Assembly: GCF_000423945.1 (NCBI RefSeq)
Contig: NZ_AUIY01000011.1
Location: 124,001-188,000 of the forward strand
Direction of reading: 5' to 3'
From: Butyrivibrio sp. XPD2002
GTDB taxonomy: Bacteria > Bacillota > Clostridia > Lachnospirales > Lachnospiraceae
Length of the DNA stretch: 64,000 nucleotides
Below, piece after piece: positions 36,108 to 45,272 of the stretch (the stretch's first letter is position 1; every line of letters starts with the position of its first letter). Position numbers and translations under genes: made by a program. The notes below the pieces were generated by a model, which did no database searches, was not told the origin of the DNA, and saw nothing but the letters and a program-made list of their open reading frames with translations.

Positions 36108-36941
36108 TTATTTAATGCTAATATCGCTCTCGCCTATCTCTATCTTACCTTCCTTAAGAAGATGTCCAACAGCGCGTTTAAATTCATTCTTACTCATGGA
36201 CATTTCCTCCCGGATACGCTCAGGAGATGCCTTATCGGTGAAAGGAAGTACTCCTCCGTTTTTCTCCATCTTTTCAAGGATAACCTGTGCATCAGTATCT
36301 ATCTGGAGATATGCCTTCTCACGAACACTGAGTGTAAGCTTTCCATCCTCGCGGACTTCAATAACTCTCGCAGTTATCTCATCCCCGATCTTAATATCTC
36401 CATAGAGTTCCTTCTTGGGTATAAGCGCTGAGAAAATATCATCAACAGCTACAAATACTCCGAAGTTACTGCTGGTCTCGTAAACCGTTCCGCGAACTCT
36501 GTCCTCCTTATGATAAGGACTGTCCGTGCGAAGGAATTCATATACATTCATGGTCACGGCAAGTCTTCCGGATTTATCAACATACAGCGCACACAGTACA
36601 CTCTCGCCAGCCTTCACCTTCCTGGTCTGCTCTCTGAATGGCAAAAGCACATCCTTCTCAAGCCCCCAGTCCATAAATGCTCCGATCTTGCCCACATCAT
36701 TTACCTTGAGCATATTTACCTGACCGAGCATAAGCTTAGGTGTTCTTGTTGTAGCTATAAGCCTGTCATCGGAGTCCTTGTACAAAAATACAGAGAGCTT
36801 GTCTCCGAGCTTTGCATCCTCCGGCACCTGCTTTTTAGGAAGAAGCACCTTATCGTCGCTTCCCTCCTTCTCTGCAAGGTAAACACCAAAGTCTACCTGT
36901 TTTATAATTATCAGTTCCTGTTTTTCTCCAATTCTTAACAT
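36108..36941 (-). CDS. cvfB: CvfB-family S1-like RNA-binding protein
   Basis: 277 residues. Three S1/OB-like segments follow each other (about 1-65, 70-140, 145-215; VDFGVYLAEKEG, GAFMDWGLEKDVLLPF, SNFGVFVAVDD) and a winged-helix-like C-terminus (MSKNEFKRAVGHLLKEGKIEI) ends the protein. That is the CvfB/YitL architecture, an RNA-binding regulator known from Staphylococcus. Its start overlaps the stop of the thioesterase gene by seven bases. It is downstream of the acyl-ACP thioesterase, with no known functional link. Confidence 0.88.
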   Translation of the reverse strand: MLRIGEKQELIIIKQVDFGVYLAEKEGSDDKVLLPKKQVPEDAKLGDKLSVFLYKDSDDRLIATTRTPKLMLGQVNMLKVNDVGKIGAFMDWGLEKDVLLPFREQTRKVKAGESVLCALYVDKSGRLAVTMNVYEFLRTDSPYHKEDRVRGTVYETSSNFGVFVAVDDIFSALIPKKELYGDIKIGDEITARVIEVREDGKLTLSVREKAYLQIDTDAQVILEKMEKNGGVLPFTDKASPERIREEMSMSKNEFKRAVGHLLKEGKIEIGESDISIK

Positions 36942-37702
36942 TTTCCTGTCCTTTTTATCTCTACTATTGAATATGGCTTACCATTTGTATCATTTAGCGC
37001 AGCCGTATATGCGCCGTCCTTCATATATATCACAGGACTTATCTCATCACCAAGATGAGCCTGTTGCCTGTATTCAGCTCTTATCTGAATTCCGTTCCTG
37101 CTTCCGGCAAGAGCCTTTAACTCATCAAGCCCTTCTCTTCCCGCAACAAGGTCAAAGGACTGAAGCGCAATCCTGATATACTGCCCGTTATTTACATGAT
37201 TATTGGAATCAAGGTGATGCATTCCAACCTTTTTCACATCGGCCTCATAGCTATCAGCATCCTTGGGGATTGCTATCTTCCTGGGCTCATAGTTCATCGG
37301 AAGCTTCTCATCCAGCGGGTATGTCTCTATCACCGCGTCATCAATCCTTGAAGGGCTACCCTCCTTCATATTGATCAATGACCACACCGAATTAGCAGTT
37401 GCCAGCCTCTCTCCGTCCTCGGTGTTCATGAAAAAGTTACGAAGTCCAATGAAGCCCTTAAGCTCATAGGGTATGGTTCCGATTATAATTCTCTCTCCAA
37501 GACTGGGAAGTCTGTTCACCACGACCTGCCAGCTGTTTATCACCCAGGCGAGTCCCCTCTCTCCCATGTATTCCATGGTCGCAGGTCCCTCCTGAGTCTG
37601 AAAAGTCGAACAGTCCTGAAAATAATCTATCAGTGATTCGAAGGTCAAAAACTGCTCAAGATCTGTTTCAGTATATCTTATTCTTGAATTAAACGTATAC
37701 AT
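36935..37702 (-). CDS. Acyl-ACP thioesterase (FatA/FatB-like)
   Basis: 255 residues from the ATG at 37702 (AGGA nine bases before); an upstream in-frame Met lies inside the previous gene. Tandem hot-dog domains: YTETDLEQFLTFESLIDYFQDCS at the N-terminus is quoted only in part as TETDLEQ and IDYFQDCS, and VGMHHLDSNNHVNNGQYIR near 178 carries the conserved Asp/Asn/His of plant-like acyl-ACP thioesterases. It would release free fatty acids from ACP in the cytoplasm. The catalytic Cys/Glu was not pinned down. Confidence 0.88.
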   Translation of the reverse strand: MYTFNSRIRYTETDLEQFLTFESLIDYFQDCSTFQTQEGPATMEYMGERGLAWVINSWQVVVNRLPSLGERIIIGTIPYELKGFIGLRNFFMNTEDGERLATANSVWSLINMKEGSPSRIDDAVIETYPLDEKLPMNYEPRKIAIPKDADSYEADVKKVGMHHLDSNNHVNNGQYIRIALQSFDLVAGREGLDELKALAGSRNGIQIRAEYRQQAHLGDEISPVIYMKDGAYTAALNDTNGKPYSIVEIKRTGKC

Positions 37703-37706
37703 ACTC

Positions 37707-39512
37707 TCACATCCTGTTTTCACATTTCTGCGTCTTCATAATCATAACACAAATTGAAAGAGTTAGCGGCATCAGCATGGTTATACCGTACTCGTATCTG
37801 AAATCAACCACCGGTGCAGCAATTAAAAGCGTGAAAATAAGCGCCGCCTGCAGAATGATTGGAAGCAGCAGCTTTTTATTACTCACCCTTCCAAGCATCA
37901 CGAAAAGAGTAAAAATCACAAGCCAGGTATAGGCGCCCGCACACCACAGCATTCCATACAACGGCACGAAGCTTCCAAGCTTTATCAGTATCTCTTTTCC
38001 CTTAACTACTGCCTTCCCGCCTATAAGCGGAGTGGGAACCAGACCATAGTTGTTCCCCATTATGCCATCTATGTTACCGACATCATAGGGAATATCAGGA
38101 TACACATATCCGCCCTCTAAGTCAAACCATGCCCTCACATAGTCCAGGGGATATTTAAGTCCAAGGCGCATCCAGAGCCCCAGATAGGTCCCCTTGTTAT
38201 TCTCTATCACATCAGGGTGACCTGCTCTTACAAGCTCCTTCATATTATCAGCAAAATCGGCTGCGTAAAGCTCATGAATATATGTAGTATCTATGACAGC
38301 ATCTATGAGCTCCTTATCCTCCGCGGTAAGCTCTCTGTCTTCCACAAGTACTCTTGCAACCTGCTGAATGGGAAGAGACAAAGACTCGGTAAAATCAGGC
38401 TGGATTATCCCTGCAGCATTCATCACAGGCCCTTTGATCACTACAACAACAATTATTGCAGCGGCAATTGAAGCCAGTACTTTCGCCATTTCCCCTCTGA
38501 ACATCCAAAGCATAAACGGCACGCAGAGCAAAAACGCATACCATCCATTTGATCTAAAGAGAGCCATCAAAACTGCCAGGATCGACAGAATAACATAATC
38601 AAAAGCTCCATTCTTTTCCTTTATGGCCATATCGCAGAGTCTGCAGCCCATAAGCATCATAATGCCTGCAAAGGGAACGTCCTTCCAGATTGTCACTGCA
38701 AATACCGCATTAAAGGGCACCAATGCAAAGAATACCAGTGAAAGAAGAAACCACCTGCCTTTTCCAAGAACCCTTCTAACCTGAAGTACAGTTCTTCCAC
38801 AGCAAAGAGAAAGAAATATCATCTGTGCTATGGTATAGAAGCTTATGGCCTTATTCACATCCCCTGTAAATCCAATTCCTAAATTATAAAAAATTGAAAT
38901 GCAAAGAGTATGAATGACAGGGTGATGGTTCGACCAGGGATTCACGCCGATCACCTGCTCGTACTGGACGATAGAATCCGCCGTCATTATTCCGGGATAT
39001 TCATATAAAAAATATGGAAACCAGCATAAGAAGCAAATTATAGCAGAAAGAAGAACCACGGCAAGACCTCTCACCGCACTGACCTCATTGGTTGCAGCAC
39101 TCTCTCTTTCTGGTGACGCATTCGAAGCAATAGCATTATTTTCAGCAACGCCATTTTTCATATTTACAAGAAAGGCTCCAAATCTTATAGCTGAAAGCAC
39201 CACAAGAAAAAGTCCTGCAAATATGATCGCCATTCCCACAATTCTAAAAAGCGAACTGTCAAAACCGGAAACAGCCTTTTTTCCAAATAAAACTGTGATA
39301 GCAGCTGCTGCCAAAGCAGAGATACCAGCCATCAAAGCTCCGGTAGTTTTATTAATTCGAATCTGAGATTTCTCCCAAAGAATAAAAAACAACACAAAGA
39401 AAACAAGTGTAAGCGGGTTTCTCACAGTCATGCCCAAAAGCAGTTGGAGCCCCCAGGTACACATAAACGCCACAAAGGCATTCTTCAATTCTTTTGTATT
39501 ATGTCCAACCAT
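37707..39512 (-). CDS. DUF6020-like polytopic membrane protein
   Basis: 601 residues with about twelve to fourteen membrane segments. The loop after the third or fourth helix has YEYPGIMTADSIVQYEQVIG near 180 and then NHHPVIHTL, an acidic/His pattern shared by the DUF6020 family and similar in place to GT-C catalytic loops. A second extracytoplasmic section near 440-500 (DLEGGYVYPDIPYDVG) looks acceptor-binding. Extracytoplasmic glycan or lipid transfer is the inference; the family is uncharacterised. The gene ends 4 bases before the thioesterase start and is divergent from the polymerase-like gene. Confidence 0.7.
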   Translation of the reverse strand: MVGHNTKELKNAFVAFMCTWGLQLLLGMTVRNPLTLVFFVLFFILWEKSQIRINKTTGALMAGISALAAAAITVLFGKKAVSGFDSSLFRIVGMAIIFAGLFLVVLSAIRFGAFLVNMKNGVAENNAIASNASPERESAATNEVSAVRGLAVVLLSAIICFLCWFPYFLYEYPGIMTADSIVQYEQVIGVNPWSNHHPVIHTLCISIFYNLGIGFTGDVNKAISFYTIAQMIFLSLCCGRTVLQVRRVLGKGRWFLLSLVFFALVPFNAVFAVTIWKDVPFAGIMMLMGCRLCDMAIKEKNGAFDYVILSILAVLMALFRSNGWYAFLLCVPFMLWMFRGEMAKVLASIAAAIIVVVVIKGPVMNAAGIIQPDFTESLSLPIQQVARVLVEDRELTAEDKELIDAVIDTTYIHELYAADFADNMKELVRAGHPDVIENNKGTYLGLWMRLGLKYPLDYVRAWFDLEGGYVYPDIPYDVGNIDGIMGNNYGLVPTPLIGGKAVVKGKEILIKLGSFVPLYGMLWCAGAYTWLVIFTLFVMLGRVSNKKLLLPIILQAALIFTLLIAAPVVDFRYEYGITMLMPLTLSICVMIMKTQKCENRM

Positions 39513-39573
39513 ATCTGATATAATCCTTTTAGAAATATTAGGCCAGAAAGCCCGGAAGGAACTACATTATCTC

Positions 39574-41169
39574 ATGGAAAAAACAGTCCCCTCAACAAAC
39601 AGTATAAAAATATATGAACTTATTTACTATATTTATTTTTTAGTCCTCTTTGGAGCAAAAGCGGTTGGTCTTTACGATGGACAGACGCTTTACAACGCCT
39701 GCCTTGTTCTTGGAGTCCTTGCCTTTGGCGCTAAGGTTCTCTCCACAAGACACAACCTCGCTGAGTATCTTGTAATGGCATCTATCTTATCAGTAGGAGC
39801 CCTCACCTATCTGTGCTCCGGTGAAAAAGGACTTCTCCTATACTTTACCATGATGCTCGGCATGAAGGGCATAAACGAAGAAAGGGTAATGCGAATTGGA
39901 TTGTGGGTACTTGGCGCTTCATATTTTACCCTGTACCTTATGGCAGTCACAGGCATTATCCCCGAACTAAACCACATGAACAGACGCACCGGTTACGGGT
40001 ATCTCCTTCGTCACTCATTAGGCTACCCCTATCCCAACACCACTCACACGACACTTTTAATTCTGCTTATCCTGTTCTTCTATCTATATAAAGCTGACAG
40101 CATAAAGCAGCTCCTTAAGGCATCAATAATTGCCATGCTCCTTAATCTGTACATTTACGCCTACACAGTAAGTCTTACAGGCCTTCTGTCTATAACGATC
40201 TATCTGGCAGTAAACCTGTATTTGCAGGCAAGGACGCACAGATCCGGGCTCGAAAATGCTTTAATCCGCCTTCTCTTCCCTGCCATTGTAATATTTTCAA
40301 TCGTTGGTCCCCTTCTTGCCAGGGGAAGCGTATTTACATTTTTAAATAAGCTTCTGCACAAGCGCTACGAATACGCTTTATACTTCCTGACTAATGAAAA
40401 GATCACACTTTTCGGATCTTACTTTAAAAAGCCGCCGACCAACTGGTATATGCTGGACAATTCCTTCCTGTACCTTTTCCTGCAGCTTGGAGTGATTCCC
40501 TTTGCAGTAGTCTGTATTTTGTACCTTTTGTGGATAAAAAGGCTTGTGTCCGAAAACAAAACCCGCGAACTCGCTATCATAATAACCTTCTGCTTTATAG
40601 GAATGAGCGATCCCTTCCTGTTTAACCTAAGCTACAAGAACCTGACCTTTATCTTCCTTGGAAAATGGCTCTATGACGCATTGACAAAGCAGGCAGATAA
40701 ATACCCCGCTATATTAAAAAAGGAATTCCTCATTCTGCCCTTTGGTGAAAAGGAGCTAGCATGTAAGCCTCTCTTTTCCTCAAAAGCAAAGAGCTTTTTC
40801 GCAGGTCCTTTTTATGAAATCGGAACCCATATCATAAAATATGCGCTTATTTTTGCCATAATCGGCATGATCGGCAGCGTATGCTATAGCAAAGCCGTAG
40901 CAGAGCCCCAGGTTCTCTATGTAAATACAAAAATCGCAGATCCGTATTTCAAGCATAAAAACATCGAAATGACTCAGGAAGAGGTGGACCTCGCCCTTGC
41001 AGAAGGTAATATCGTAGAAGGCTATAATCCCGAGGATCCCACCATGTATGTCTTCAAGAAAAAAGCTCCGCATATGGAGTATATACGAAGCATAATATCC
41101 TGTGGTTTATGGGCCGGACTTATCTCTGTTTTACTGATATCAGTTATCAGAGTTATTCGCAAAGAATGA
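39574..41169 (+). CDS. O-antigen polymerase/ligase-like membrane protein
   Basis: 531 residues from the ATG at 39574 (AAGGAA twelve bases upstream; earlier in-frame Mets overlap the divergent gene). About ten helices, a small extracytoplasmic part after RHSLGYPYPNTTHTTLL near 147, and FGSYFKKPPTNWYMLDNSFLYLFLQLG near 285 (given in part) with the tyrosine/Asp pattern of Wzy/WaaL-like proteins. A final helix region near 415 and a soluble part precede two terminal helices. It is one of the few plus-strand genes and its 3' end overlaps the cupin gene by 30 bases on the other strand. Confidence 0.75.
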   Translation: MEKTVPSTNSIKIYELIYYIYFLVLFGAKAVGLYDGQTLYNACLVLGVLAFGAKVLSTRHNLAEYLVMASILSVGALTYLCSGEKGLLLYFTMMLGMKGINEERVMRIGLWVLGASYFTLYLMAVTGIIPELNHMNRRTGYGYLLRHSLGYPYPNTTHTTLLILLILFFYLYKADSIKQLLKASIIAMLLNLYIYAYTVSLTGLLSITIYLAVNLYLQARTHRSGLENALIRLLFPAIVIFSIVGPLLARGSVFTFLNKLLHKRYEYALYFLTNEKITLFGSYFKKPPTNWYMLDNSFLYLFLQLGVIPFAVVCILYLLWIKRLVSENKTRELAIIITFCFIGMSDPFLFNLSYKNLTFIFLGKWLYDALTKQADKYPAILKKEFLILPFGEKELACKPLFSSKAKSFFAGPFYEIGTHIIKYALIFAIIGMIGSVCYSKAVAEPQVLYVNTKIADPYFKHKNIEMTQEEVDLALAEGNIVEGYNPEDPTMYVFKKKAPHMEYIRSIISCGLWAGLISVLLISVIRVIRKE

Positions 41170-41577
41170 TATCTCTTTTACGTATTCATCATAGTCTCTG
41201 ATGTACTCGCTTGCATCATAATGCTCACTTGCAAGAACCAAAAGAACCGAATCCGCACTGAAATCATACATCTCCTTCCAGACCATGTTTGGGAGATAAA
41301 TTCCGGTGTTGGGTCTGTTGAGGCAGAATATAGCCTCATTTCCGGCGCCGTCCAAAACCTTTACCTTGCTGGTTCCGGCTACATTTATAAGTACAAATTC
41401 TGTCTTCCTGTTTGCATGCTGTCCGCGCACGACAGTCGCATCACTTCCATACATATAGAAGGCTCTTTTTATTTCAAAGGGTATATCCATTCCGCCTTCA
41501 ACAATGACGAGCTGGCCTCTCTCATCTCCCATGTCCTTGAACTCGATCATCTTTACGCGGTCCATATGATTTAACAT
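41140..41577 (-). CDS. FdtA/QdtA-like dTDP-sugar 3,4-ketoisomerase (cupin)
   Basis: 145 residues from the ATG at 41577 (AGGAG seven bases upstream). The cupin core DERGQLVIVEGGMDIPFEIKR, a tight RGQHANRKTEFVLI (metal-free catalytic His) and YLPNMVWKEMYDFS match the FdtA/WxcM C-terminal family, which turns dTDP-4-keto-6-deoxyglucose into its 3-keto isomer. Such enzymes are usually followed by an aminotransferase; none is adjacent. The last ten codons overlap the convergent polymerase-like gene. Role in a dTDP-amino-sugar or modified deoxy sugar of the glycan is inferred. Confidence 0.82.
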   Translation of the reverse strand: MLNHMDRVKMIEFKDMGDERGQLVIVEGGMDIPFEIKRAFYMYGSDATVVRGQHANRKTEFVLINVAGTSKVKVLDGAGNEAIFCLNRPNTGIYLPNMVWKEMYDFSADSVLLVLASEHYDASEYIRDYDEYVKEISFFANNSDN

Positions 41578-41679
41578 TTCCAAACTCCTATCCGTATATA
41601 ATTAAACGAAACTTAATACTTTTTTAATTGAATCCTGTCAGGTCAAATAATAGAATGTACTTATAAAATACTATAGATT

Positions 41680-41716
41680 GGGGGTTTGTGCAATTTAAGC
41701 ACAATTACATAATATG
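41680..41716 (+). promoter_or_regulatory. Unusual ribosome-binding region of the AI-2E family gene
   Basis: The ATG at 41714 has no SD at normal distance. A GGGGG run (41680-41684) lies 29 bases upstream, and between them sits a hairpin, TTGTGC (41686-41691) with GCACAA (41699-41704). Looping out that stem leaves about ten bases to the ATG. This is an inference about geometry only. Confidence 0.35.
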
Positions 41717-42862
41717 AATTTTTTAAAAAAATGCGTAAACCAAAAATGGTTCCCTTACACTGTTGCTTCCTGTTCTGCCGTACTTTTGTTTCTTGGAGTA
41801 TCGCATATTAACCTGTTTTTTCAAGCGCTTGGTACTCTTGGAAAGTATTTTTCGCCGGTAATCACAGGACTTATCCTTGCTTATGTCGTTCATCCTCTGG
41901 TTGCTTTTTTTGAGAAAACCATATTGTCAGGGATAAAGCAGGCAGGCATCAAAAGATCAATAGCTATTTTATTATCAGTTGCCATCATAATACTGTTTAT
42001 TGCAATTCTTATGATCGCCCTTATCCCTCAGCTGGTAGACAGTGTAACCAACTTTGTTTCAAACCTGGACGGCTATGCCGCTTCACTTGAATCACTGCTG
42101 AATAAACTGAGTACCACTGCAGGAAAATATCACGTTGACCTGTCGGGAATCACTGAAAAAATCAATACATTTCTGTCACAGTTTGCCCAGAAGCTCCCTG
42201 CTGCAATGTCTCAGATCATTAACGTTTCCGCAGGTATTGGTCAGGGATTCTTCACCTTTATTTTAGGATTTATTCTGGCTATATATTTTCTTGCCGGAAA
42301 AGAGAAGCTCCTGTATGGCACAACAAGGCTTATGAAGTTATTTGTTCCCACCGCAATGTATGAGCGCATGAGCATCTTCTGGAGCACCTGCAACGATATC
42401 CTTAAGCGTTACATCGCCGGCGATATCCTTGACGGCTTACTTGTAGGAATAATCAACTGGCTGTTTATGATCATTACCGGAATGTCCTATTCCGTACTGA
42501 TCTCACTGTTTGTAGGAGTTACAAACCTTGCTCCCACCTTTGGCCCCATCGTCGGAGCCATAATAGGCGGATTTATACTTGTACTGGTAAATCCTCTCCA
42601 TGCTCTTATTTTCCTTATCTTTACGATAGTTCTTCAGACTATGGACGGATATGTAATAAAGCCCAAGCTGTTTGGTAATACCCTTGGCGTTTCATCCGTT
42701 TGGATACTTGTAACTTTGGTAGTTGGCGGAAGAATGTTTGGAATTGCAGGAATCATGCTTGCAATACCTTTCGCAGCTATCTTCAATTTCACTTATCAAA
42801 ACTGGATTCAGAAAAAAGAAGCCCTCTTAGCTTCCCAGAATGAACCACCTAAAGAGGAATAG
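41714..42862 (+). CDS. AI-2E family transporter (PerM/YtvI-like permease)
   Basis: 382 residues with about eight helices. Two near the N-terminus, a soluble-looking amphipathic region (about 115-165), the RYIAGDILDGLLVGIINW segment near 236, and the TNLAPTFGPIVGAIIGG motif near 275 are typical of PF01594. Members move varied substrates (Na+/H+, glycine betaine, lipids); the AI-2 link is historic. The end is followed two bases later by the EAL-domain gene on the same strand, so the two are probably one operon. Confidence 0.85.
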   Translation: MNFLKKCVNQKWFPYTVASCSAVLLFLGVSHINLFFQALGTLGKYFSPVITGLILAYVVHPLVAFFEKTILSGIKQAGIKRSIAILLSVAIIILFIAILMIALIPQLVDSVTNFVSNLDGYAASLESLLNKLSTTAGKYHVDLSGITEKINTFLSQFAQKLPAAMSQIINVSAGIGQGFFTFILGFILAIYFLAGKEKLLYGTTRLMKLFVPTAMYERMSIFWSTCNDILKRYIAGDILDGLLVGIINWLFMIITGMSYSVLISLFVGVTNLAPTFGPIVGAIIGGFILVLVNPLHALIFLIFTIVLQTMDGYVIKPKLFGNTLGVSSVWILVTLVVGGRMFGIAGIMLAIPFAAIFNFTYQNWIQKKEALLASQNEPPKEE

Positions 42863-42864
42863 CT

Positions 42865-44544
42865 ATGAATGTAGAGGAGTATACATATCAGGAACTCAAG
42901 CATATGTTGGATTACATGAAGCGGATGTACGATACTGTCCGCCTCGTTGATCCTGTCGAATGTCGTGAGGTTTCAGTAGATACCTCTGGAGATCTTCACT
43001 ATGAAAAGGAATGCCATGCAGCTTGGAACGCAGCCTCAAGATGTTCAAACTGCTGCAGTTATCGTGCTGTCATGAGTGGCCAGCGTCAGACCAAGGTAGA
43101 GGTTTATGATGGTCACAGATTCCTCATCCAGTCTATCCCGATCAAGCTAATACTCCCTGACAGAAATAATTTTTCCTGCGTTATGGAGCTCATCAGTATA
43201 GATGATAAGGAAGGGGAAATAATTGAAAATCCCCCTCAGATATCCGCAGGCCAGGATGGCCGTCAGATGTCCCAGGGTACTGCTGAAGCAGACTATACCG
43301 CAACCCACGATATTCTCACAAGACTCTATAACCTTGATGGAATATGCCGCGAGGTAAGACGTCTTCTTGTTGATGACCCTGATGTGGACCGCATTCTCAT
43401 AACAGGTGACATCCGCCATTTCCGCACTCTCAATGAGCGCTACGGAACTCAGCGCGGCAACGAAGTTCTTATGGCCATCGCAGATATGCTAAGGAAAAGA
43501 TGCGGCTCCGACACCATTTACGGCCGCACCCACGCAGATCACTTCGTACTCTGCATGCCTGAAGAGCGCTTTGACGAAGGAATTTTCATGGATGCCCTCG
43601 AAGAGATTGGGCAGATGATAGACACAGAGAACTATCACCTGTACTTCCACCTTGGCGTATTCAGAATTGAAGATCCCGATATACCGGTCAGCCTGATGAT
43701 AGAAAGAGCTGACCTTGCCCTTAAGACCCTGCACGAGCAGAGAGAAAACATCCTGACCTTCTATACTAATAAGCTTCTTAAGCAGACAGAGATGGAGAAT
43801 GAGTTCCTCAGCTCCTTCAAGGAAAGACTTGAGGACGGTCAGTTTCATATTTATCTGCAGCCGGTTTTCGATGGGGACATGAATGTAACAGGAGGCGAGG
43901 CACTCACCAGATGGATCAAGCCTGACGGAACCGTGGTCTCCTCCGAAAAATATATCCACATACTTGAAAAATCCGAGCACATCGCTGATCTTGATACGAT
44001 GAACTGGGAGCTCGTTATGAAGCAGCTGCAATCATGGCAAGATACAGCCCATAGCGACCTTGTAATCTCCGTAAACGTATCTCCCAAGGATCTGTTCTAT
44101 ATGGACGCCTTAAAGAAGATCAAGGAGCTTGTAGAGATCTATCAGATAGATGCCAATCAGCTGATACTGGAATTTTCCGAAATAGATCTCATGAAGGATA
44201 CGGAGCAGCGCCTTGCTATCCTGGATCGCTTCAAGATGGAAGGCTTCAGAATTGCCATTGATAACTTTGGCGAGGGCAATCTCTCCCTCCATATGCTAAA
44301 GGAGCTCCATACAGATTATGTAAAATTTGACAGAACCTTCATTGCCGGTATCGGGGATGAAAGAAACAGAATTGTATTAGAAGCTGCTGTAAAGCTTGTT
44401 AAGCAGCTTGGAATGACAGTAGTTGCAGAGGGTATTGAAACCGAGGAGCAGTTCTCATATCTGAAGTCTCTTGGCTGTGACAGATTCCAGGGCTACTACT
44501 TCTCACACGCTATACCTATTAATGAATTTGAATCAAAATATTAA
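42865..44544 (+). CDS. Sensor-GGDEF(degenerate)-EAL protein
   Basis: 559 residues. An N-terminal PAS-like domain (about 1-130) has a Cys cluster (CHAAW near 49, RCSNCCS near 60) seen in Lachnospiraceae signalling proteins. The GGDEF domain (about 150-310) reads RTHADHF at the active site, so no diguanylate cyclase activity is expected. The EAL domain (about 315-559) keeps GGEALTRW, KFDRTF and AEGIE, but the DDFG motif is IDNFG near 464, with a metal Asp changed to Asn. It may be a weak phosphodiesterase or a c-di-GMP receptor. Possible redox or metal sensing is inferred from the Cys. Confidence 0.88.
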   Translation: MNVEEYTYQELKHMLDYMKRMYDTVRLVDPVECREVSVDTSGDLHYEKECHAAWNAASRCSNCCSYRAVMSGQRQTKVEVYDGHRFLIQSIPIKLILPDRNNFSCVMELISIDDKEGEIIENPPQISAGQDGRQMSQGTAEADYTATHDILTRLYNLDGICREVRRLLVDDPDVDRILITGDIRHFRTLNERYGTQRGNEVLMAIADMLRKRCGSDTIYGRTHADHFVLCMPEERFDEGIFMDALEEIGQMIDTENYHLYFHLGVFRIEDPDIPVSLMIERADLALKTLHEQRENILTFYTNKLLKQTEMENEFLSSFKERLEDGQFHIYLQPVFDGDMNVTGGEALTRWIKPDGTVVSSEKYIHILEKSEHIADLDTMNWELVMKQLQSWQDTAHSDLVISVNVSPKDLFYMDALKKIKELVEIYQIDANQLILEFSEIDLMKDTEQRLAILDRFKMEGFRIAIDNFGEGNLSLHMLKELHTDYVKFDRTFIAGIGDERNRIVLEAAVKLVKQLGMTVVAEGIETEEQFSYLKSLGCDRFQGYYFSHAIPINEFESKY

Positions 44545-44571
44545 AAATAATATTCAGGAATTTTTCCATAA

Positions 44572-44599
44572 AAAACGGGTGCCGAAAAGCACCCGTTTT
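44572..44599. terminator. Bidirectional terminator between the EAL gene and the CPBP gene
   Basis: AAAACGGGTGC pairs with GCACCCGTTTT around CGAAAA. It serves the plus-strand EAL gene (stop at 44544) and the convergent minus-strand CPBP gene (stop at 44602), with T-runs on both sides. Confidence 0.92.
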
Positions 44600-44601
44600 A
44601 A

Positions 44602-45237
44602 TTATCTAAGTGATATTCTCGCAACGTCGTATACGATTGCAGGAACGTGTTGATACATCATGAAAAGCATATGAACAGTTATCGGAACATATATGTTTCT
44701 CGTACAGAAAAACGCTATAGCATACGGCAGTGAAAGAACCATAGCCTCCACAACTCCCAGCGGAAGATATGCATAGCTGAATCCGCAAAGTACAAGTCCA
44801 AGAACAAATGTAAGCATCGCTGATGTCGCTGATTCAAAATTCATAATAGCTTTTCTGAAAAATAATTCTTCCGATACAGGACATAGGAAAAGAATTGTTA
44901 CCGCATACAATAATTCACCGATATAACTATTCTCCCAGGTAATACCGAAGGTACCATCCAGAACACCGATAAAATTGGCCTGTATGAGATTCATCTTAAC
45001 CATGTAGGCTATCTGTGCACCTACTACTGTAAGAGCAACAGGAATCCAGAACTTCTTAAGACTCTTAAAATTACAGGAATACTCTTTAAATGAAAAGTCC
45101 CTGCTAAAGTAAACAACAAGAACCAGATAGAACACAAAGAATATATAAAGTGTCTTAAAAGGCTTTATTATACAAAATGCTATAAACAGTAACTCCCACA
45201 CTATTGGGAACGCAAGATTCTTAATTTGAGATTTCAC
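44602..45237 (-). CDS. CPBP family intramembrane protease-like protein
   Basis: 211 residues, start GTG at 45237 with AGAGGTG seven bases before it. Seven or so helices. Motif 1 of the Abi/CPBP family is intact (CPVSEELFFRKAI near 120, EExxxR). In motif 2 the FxxxH His is replaced (GFSYAYLP), and motif 3 keeps a His (VPITVHMLF). The family includes Rce1-like glutamic proteases and bacteriocin-immunity proteins. Because one His is missing, activity is uncertain. It is a single gene between its own promoter and terminator. Confidence 0.8.
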   Translation of the reverse strand: MKSQIKNLAFPIVWELLFIAFCIIKPFKTLYIFFVFYLVLVVYFSRDFSFKEYSCNFKSLKKFWIPVALTVVGAQIAYMVKMNLIQANFIGVLDGTFGITWENSYIGELLYAVTILFLCPVSEELFFRKAIMNFESATSAMLTFVLGLVLCGFSYAYLPLGVVEAMVLSLPYAIAFFCTRNIYVPITVHMLFMMYQHVPAIVYDVARISLR

Positions 45238-45272
45238 AACGCACCTCTAAGCTTGATTCATCTATTCAAACA

